Assembly (NCBI GenBank): GCA_006969745.1
Contig: CP030886.1
Location: 1,523,234 to 1,587,233 of the forward strand
Direction: 5' to 3'
Length of the DNA stretch: 64,000 bases
DNA from: Cytophagaceae bacterium
GTDB taxonomy: Bacteria; Bacteroidota; Bacteroidia; Cytophagales; Cyclobacteriaceae
Below the pieces are notes generated by a model, which worked only from the letters and a program-made list of their open reading frames with translations, had not been told where the DNA came from and ran no database searches. The position numbers and the translations under genes were made by a program. Positions 60,369 to 64,000 of this stretch are shown here, piece by piece (the first letter of the stretch is position 1; every line of letters begins with the position of its first letter).

Positions 60369-61445
60369 ATGAGTTCAAATATTTATGTCGTGATTATGGC
60401 CGGCGGTAGCGGTACACGCTTTTGGCCTTACAGCCGCGATGCAAAACCAAAGCAGTTTTTAGATGTTCTAGGAACCGGAAGGTCTTTACTTCAAATGACT
60501 TTTGACCGCTTTTGCGAAATCACAACACCTGATAAAATCTGGGTGGTCTCAAATGAGAAATATGAGCAATTAATAAGTGAGCAGCTGCCTGAGTTGGAAA
60601 AGCATCAGGTTTTGTTGGAGACTGAGAAGCGAAATACTGCTCCTTGCATAGCTTATGCTTCTTACAAAATCATGAAAAAGGACCCAAACGCTGTACTGGT
60701 AGTTAGCCCATCGGATCATGCAATTTTTAAGGAAAAAGAATTTCAGAGTGTTATAGACACTTCGGTTGAAAGCGCATCCACAGAGGAAAAACTTATTACC
60801 ATAGGAATAAGACCAAATAGACCTGAAACAGGCTACGGATATATTCAATATATAAGCGCTCCTGGTGTTCCCGTAAAGAAAGTAAAGACATTTACCGAGA
60901 AGCCTGAGGCTGACTTAGCTGCCAAGTTTATTGAAAGTGGTGATTTTTTATGGAATTCCGGGATATTCATCTGGTCGATTGATTCCATTATCAAAGCATT
61001 TGAGAAACACGAAGAAGAAATTGCAAGCTTGTTTGCCTCGGGCCTAAATGAATATTACACGGATTCTGAGCGTTCCTTTATCAAAAAGGTGTACGGGCAA
61101 TGCAAGAATATCTCCATTGATTACGCAATCATGGAAAAGGCAGACAATGTATTTGTAGTTCCGGGTGATTTTGGTTGGTCAGATTTAGGCTCATGGAATG
61201 CATTACACGAAATAAAGGAAAAAGACGCTGATGAAAATGTAATTGAAGGCTCGGTAATGACCTATGATTCTAAAGACAACTATATAAAAGGAAAGAAGGG
61301 TAAGATTACTGTGGTTCAAGGTTGTGAAGGATTTCTTATCGCTGATTTTGATGATGTGCTTCTTGTTTGCAAAAAGGAAGATTCGTCATTATTCAGGGAT
61401 TTTATCACGGACGTAAAATCTGAAAAGGGAGATAAGTACGTTTAG
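60369..61445 (+). CDS. manC: Mannose-1-phosphate guanylyltransferase
   Basis: 358 residues, the monofunctional length without an isomerase domain. VIMAGGSGTRFWPYSRDAKP and KQFL form the nucleotide loop, VSPSDHAIF the metal site and WNSGIFIWSID the sugar site; FTEKPEADLAAKF follows. It makes GDP-mannose from mannose 1-phosphate and GTP, a donor for surface glycans. Its stop overlaps the convergent rlmB gene by 4 bp. Confidence 0.94.
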   Translation: MSSNIYVVIMAGGSGTRFWPYSRDAKPKQFLDVLGTGRSLLQMTFDRFCEITTPDKIWVVSNEKYEQLISEQLPELEKHQVLLETEKRNTAPCIAYASYKIMKKDPNAVLVVSPSDHAIFKEKEFQSVIDTSVESASTEEKLITIGIRPNRPETGYGYIQYISAPGVPVKKVKTFTEKPEADLAAKFIESGDFLWNSGIFIWSIDSIIKAFEKHEEEIASLFASGLNEYYTDSERSFIKKVYGQCKNISIDYAIMEKADNVFVVPGDFGWSDLGSWNALHEIKEKDADENVIEGSVMTYDSKDNYIKGKKGKITVVQGCEGFLIADFDDVLLVCKKEDSSLFRDFITDVKSEKGDKYV

Positions 61446-62182
61446 GTAAGTCTCTGCCTTTGTACTTCATAAAGGGCCATGCCGGCCGCAACTCCCACAT
61501 TCAGTGATTCTATTGATCCTGACATAGGAACCTTTGCAATCTCATTTGCAAGATCCATCAGCTCATTTGAAATGCCCCTTTCTTCGGAACCCATGATGAT
61601 TGCTGTTGGTGTAGTGAAGTCCATTTGATCAAGCGTTTTCTTAGTTTTCTCAGAACAAGCGATAATATTGATCCCCGAATCTTGCAAATATCTAGCGGCA
61701 TCTAACAAATTTTGCTCTCTGCACACCGGCAAATAATTAAAAGCTCCGGCTGATGTCTTTACAGCATCTTCATTAACCTGGGCTCCTCCTCTAGAAGGAA
61801 TTACTAAGCTGTGAACCCCCAGACATTCAGCTGTTCTGGCAATAGCGCCAAAATTTCTCACATCAGTAATTTCATCAAGGATCAAGATCAATGGATTCTT
61901 ACCTTCTTCATAAAGTTGAGGTATTAAATGTTCCAGAGAATGATATTGAATCGGGGAAATAAGTGCCACCACTCCTTGGTGGTTTTTTTTGGTGAACTTA
62001 TTGATCCGCTCTGATGGAACCTTAGATATCGGAGTGGAAGTTTGGTGCAACTCAAGCATTAGCTCCTTGTATAAATCGCCCTTTAGGCTTTTTTGCACAA
62101 AAACTCGCTCAAGATGTTGTCCGGACTTTACAGCTTCAATGACCGTTCGAATTCCGTAAATAATGTCAGATTTCTTATTCAT
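61442..62182 (-). CDS. rlmB: 23S rRNA guanosine-2'-O-methyltransferase RlmB
   Basis: 246 residues, SPOUT fold with an N-terminal RNA-binding domain (about 1-75). Motifs LILDEITDVRNFGAIARTAE, AIIMGSEERGISNELM and MSGSIESLNVGVAAGMALYE are the SpoU set. It methylates a guanosine in 23S rRNA helix 69-80 region; the TrmH alternative is less likely by length. It lies 3 bp after the GWxTD gene on the same strand. Confidence 0.9.
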   Translation of the reverse strand: MNKKSDIIYGIRTVIEAVKSGQHLERVFVQKSLKGDLYKELMLELHQTSTPISKVPSERINKFTKKNHQGVVALISPIQYHSLEHLIPQLYEEGKNPLILILDEITDVRNFGAIARTAECLGVHSLVIPSRGGAQVNEDAVKTSAGAFNYLPVCREQNLLDAARYLQDSGINIIACSEKTKKTLDQMDFTTPTAIIMGSEERGISNELMDLANEIAKVPMSGSIESLNVGVAAGMALYEVQRQRLT

Positions 62183-62185
62183 TGA

Positions 62186-63319
62186 TCAACGACGCATCGT
62201 CGCTATTTGCCTAAACCATTGCTCTTCAAATTCCTTATTGCGTCGCAATGCATATGTTTTGGATGCAAAAAAAGTAGAGATTACCGTGAACTCAAAGGCA
62301 GAACCATCATCATAATACCATTCTTCCGAATTTCCTGTCCTGTAAACTTCATCTGGGGCTCCGAAAACTATATACATCATGCCTCGGTCTGTCTTCCAAC
62401 CGGGCTTAAAATCTGTAAATAATATATTGGATCTTTCTACTACATTATAATATCTCCTAATGGCATTTCGTGCACGTGATTTTGTAGAATAGGTATTCAT
62501 CCAAAAAGAATCAAATGATTGCTTAGGACTAGCAGATTTCAGCATTGACTTCTTCTCCTGCTCACTTGTTAAATAAAGCATGGATTCTATCAACTCGCCA
62601 AGCTGACGATATTCAGGAAAGTATGGAGGAACTCTCAAAATAGTGACTCCCTGAGAAGCAAGCGAGTCCTTTAAAATATTATAGAACTTGTTTTCACGAA
62701 AGTCTATTTCTCCAGTAAACCAGAAAGCAGTATCCATCTTTACTTGGGGCGCCAATGGTTTCATATCCGCCATTGGTGGATCTGCAGGAGGAAATACCTC
62801 TGGGTATTGTGTTGCCAATAACGTGTCATTGCCTACCCAGGTAAATCCTGATCGATTGATATATTTTTCAAGAATAGGAAGGCCATTTTGATCTACAGGA
62901 TAGATGGATGGAAACGAAAGCGATCCGATTTTGACTGGAATGTCATAGTAGTAAAAGCTTTCGGGCCTTGAAAATTTGACTACAAGAAGGCTTTCATCCA
63001 GCGACGGTAACCTTAATTTCAACATTACTTGATTATTGGTATTAAGCAAACTGTCAACTGCAGGAACAACTTCTCGATGCGCCTCAGATTCGTAACCATC
63101 CTGCACCAAAAACTCATAGTTCCAATTTGCAACTGAATCTGAAGTGATCTTTAAAAATACCATAATTCCATCATCAGTGCGAACCACCCTATGCGCCATT
63201 TTCACATTAAAATTCAGGTCGTATTGCCACGCTACATTGACTCTGGAAAAGTTGATTGCGTTTGAAGAGAATCCAATTAAAAACAGAATTACACCTAATA
63301 ACAGATCACGTGTTCTCAT
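62186..63319 (-). CDS. Secreted GWxTD-domain protein
   Basis: 377 residues. A signal peptide (LLLGVILFLIGFSSNA) is followed by a beta-rich region and, near residue 310, the GWxTD motif: FKPGWKTDRGMMYIVFGAPD followed by EEWYYDDG. The domain occurs in many Bacteroidota envelope proteins, function unknown. Aromatic- and asparagine-rich repeats are absent. rlmB follows after 3 bp. Confidence 0.85.
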   Translation of the reverse strand: MRTRDLLLGVILFLIGFSSNAINFSRVNVAWQYDLNFNVKMAHRVVRTDDGIMVFLKITSDSVANWNYEFLVQDGYESEAHREVVPAVDSLLNTNNQVMLKLRLPSLDESLLVVKFSRPESFYYYDIPVKIGSLSFPSIYPVDQNGLPILEKYINRSGFTWVGNDTLLATQYPEVFPPADPPMADMKPLAPQVKMDTAFWFTGEIDFRENKFYNILKDSLASQGVTILRVPPYFPEYRQLGELIESMLYLTSEQEKKSMLKSASPKQSFDSFWMNTYSTKSRARNAIRRYYNVVERSNILFTDFKPGWKTDRGMMYIVFGAPDEVYRTGNSEEWYYDDGSAFEFTVISTFFASKTYALRRNKEFEEQWFRQIATMRR

Positions 63320-63394
63320 AGATATCCAAATTAGCTTAATAATTGATTTTCTTTGTGCACTTTAAACAAAAATCGTACGACATAACCTAATACA

Positions 63395-64000
63395 ATGAGT
63401 GTATATACAACAGAAATCGCTTCAGACAAGATTCCATCAGATAATGTGATTCATCAGCGACTACTGTCTGCTTATCATCAGGCCAAGCCTTTCATAAGTG
63501 GCCAATTGCTAGAGCTAGGTTGTGGTGAGGGGCGTGGTGTTGAGCTTTTGGCGCCTCTTGCAGATTCTTATATTGGTATTGATAAGATCAAATCTGTCAT
63601 TGAAAATCTTGAAAGTAAATTTCCGGACTATCAATTTATGAGCGGTGTTTTTCCTCCATTCCCTTTTGAGGACAACTCATTTGACACGATAGTGACTTTT
63701 CAGGTAATTGAACATGTGAAAGATGATGAGGGCTTCATCAAAGAAATACATCGGGTATTGAAACCGGGCGGGAAAGCACTTATAACAACTCCTAACATCA
63801 AAATGACACTTTCCAGAAATCCATGGCACGAGCGAGAATATACCGGAGACGAACTTGCAACTTTATGTAAAAGATATTTTGACAAGGTAGAGATGAAAGG
63901 AATCGCAGGAAATGAAAAAGTACTGGAGTATCATGAAAGAAATCGAGCATCTGTTCAGCGGATTATGCGTTTTGATATCTTTGATCTGCAGCACAAATTG
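63395..64000 (+). CDS. SAM-dependent methyltransferase, N-terminal part (cut by window edge)
   Basis: 202 codons from the ATG at 63395 are visible with no stop before the edge. The Rossmann loop is LLELGCGEGRGVELL (motif I), followed by YIGIDKI, FEDNSFDTIVTFQVIEHV (motif II) and IHRVLKPGGKALITTPN. It belongs to the class I methyltransferase family of the UbiE/Cfa type. The substrate is unknown. It is divergent from the GWxTD gene. Confidence 0.88.
   Translation, partial: MSVYTTEIASDKIPSDNVIHQRLLSAYHQAKPFISGQLLELGCGEGRGVELLAPLADSYIGIDKIKSVIENLESKFPDYQFMSGVFPPFPFEDNSFDTIVTFQVIEHVKDDEGFIKEIHRVLKPGGKALITTPNIKMTLSRNPWHEREYTGDELATLCKRYFDKVEMKGIAGNEKVLEYHERNRASVQRIMRFDIFDLQHKL

Overview
The window comes from a chromosome of a Bacteroidota bacterium, most likely a marine or soil member of the Cytophagales. 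Three things point there: the gliding lipoprotein GldH next to a RicT/PSP1 protein, repeated TAnnTTTG-type -7 promoter boxes with few Shine-Dalgarno sequences, and a Bacteroidota repertoire (SHNFR-type PAS histidine kinase, CarboxypepD_reg TonB receptor, WG-repeat and GWxTD proteins). No rRNA, CRISPR array, transposase or integrase was seen.

Positions 1-15.5 kb form a surface-glycan locus with two modules. The first (1-6.3 kb) looks like phosphonate decoration: a phosphonopyruvate decarboxylase cut by the left edge, a PEP mutase fused to a cytidylyltransferase, a LicC/PntC-like nucleotidyltransferase, an Asp/Asn-hydroxylase-type dioxygenase, a LicD-like phosphotransferase, a Stealth sugar-phosphate transferase and a SyrD-type ABC exporter. 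The expected product is 2-aminoethylphosphonate (possibly hydroxylated), activated as a CMP ester and moved to a glycan. The second (10.1-14.7 kb) is rfbF-rfbG-rfbH, an RmlC-like epimerase and an SDR reductase. It should make a CDP-3,6-dideoxyhexose such as ascarylose. Several glycosyltransferases and an epimerase surround the modules.

15.5-17.6 kb holds a divergent AcpS-like phosphopantetheinyl transferase, mltG and a ybgC-like thioesterase. A tRNA-Ser(UGA) gene follows with its own promoter and terminator. It is flanked by a broken 5' copy and by a repeat of its 3' end with a second terminator, a scar of duplication or integration. Three accessory genes of unknown function lie downstream (18.1-20.7 kb).

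20.7-36.6 kb is mostly housekeeping: an ECF sigma factor with a tiny overlapping membrane protein, an ExbD pair, nitrilase, def, ruvX, a Ric-like hemerythrin protein, ctpA, homogentisate dioxygenase, a DASS transporter, an EamA transporter, dusB, a CPBP protease, cdsA and glutamate dehydrogenase. 36.7-50 kb continues with psd, guaB, pnuC-nadR, msrA, a TonB receptor, rnhB, a PAS kinase with its response regulator, a WG-repeat protein and hemA.

50-64 kb has an HhH protein followed by a 1331-residue SF1 helicase with a Vsr-like tail, then gldH, ricT-like, purD, recQ, a mannose-1-phosphate guanylyltransferase, rlmB, a GWxTD protein and a methyltransferase cut by the right edge. Small hairpin repeats, several ending in a CGGnATGAC-like tail, lie between genes. 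One of them supplies the last codons and stop of nadR.
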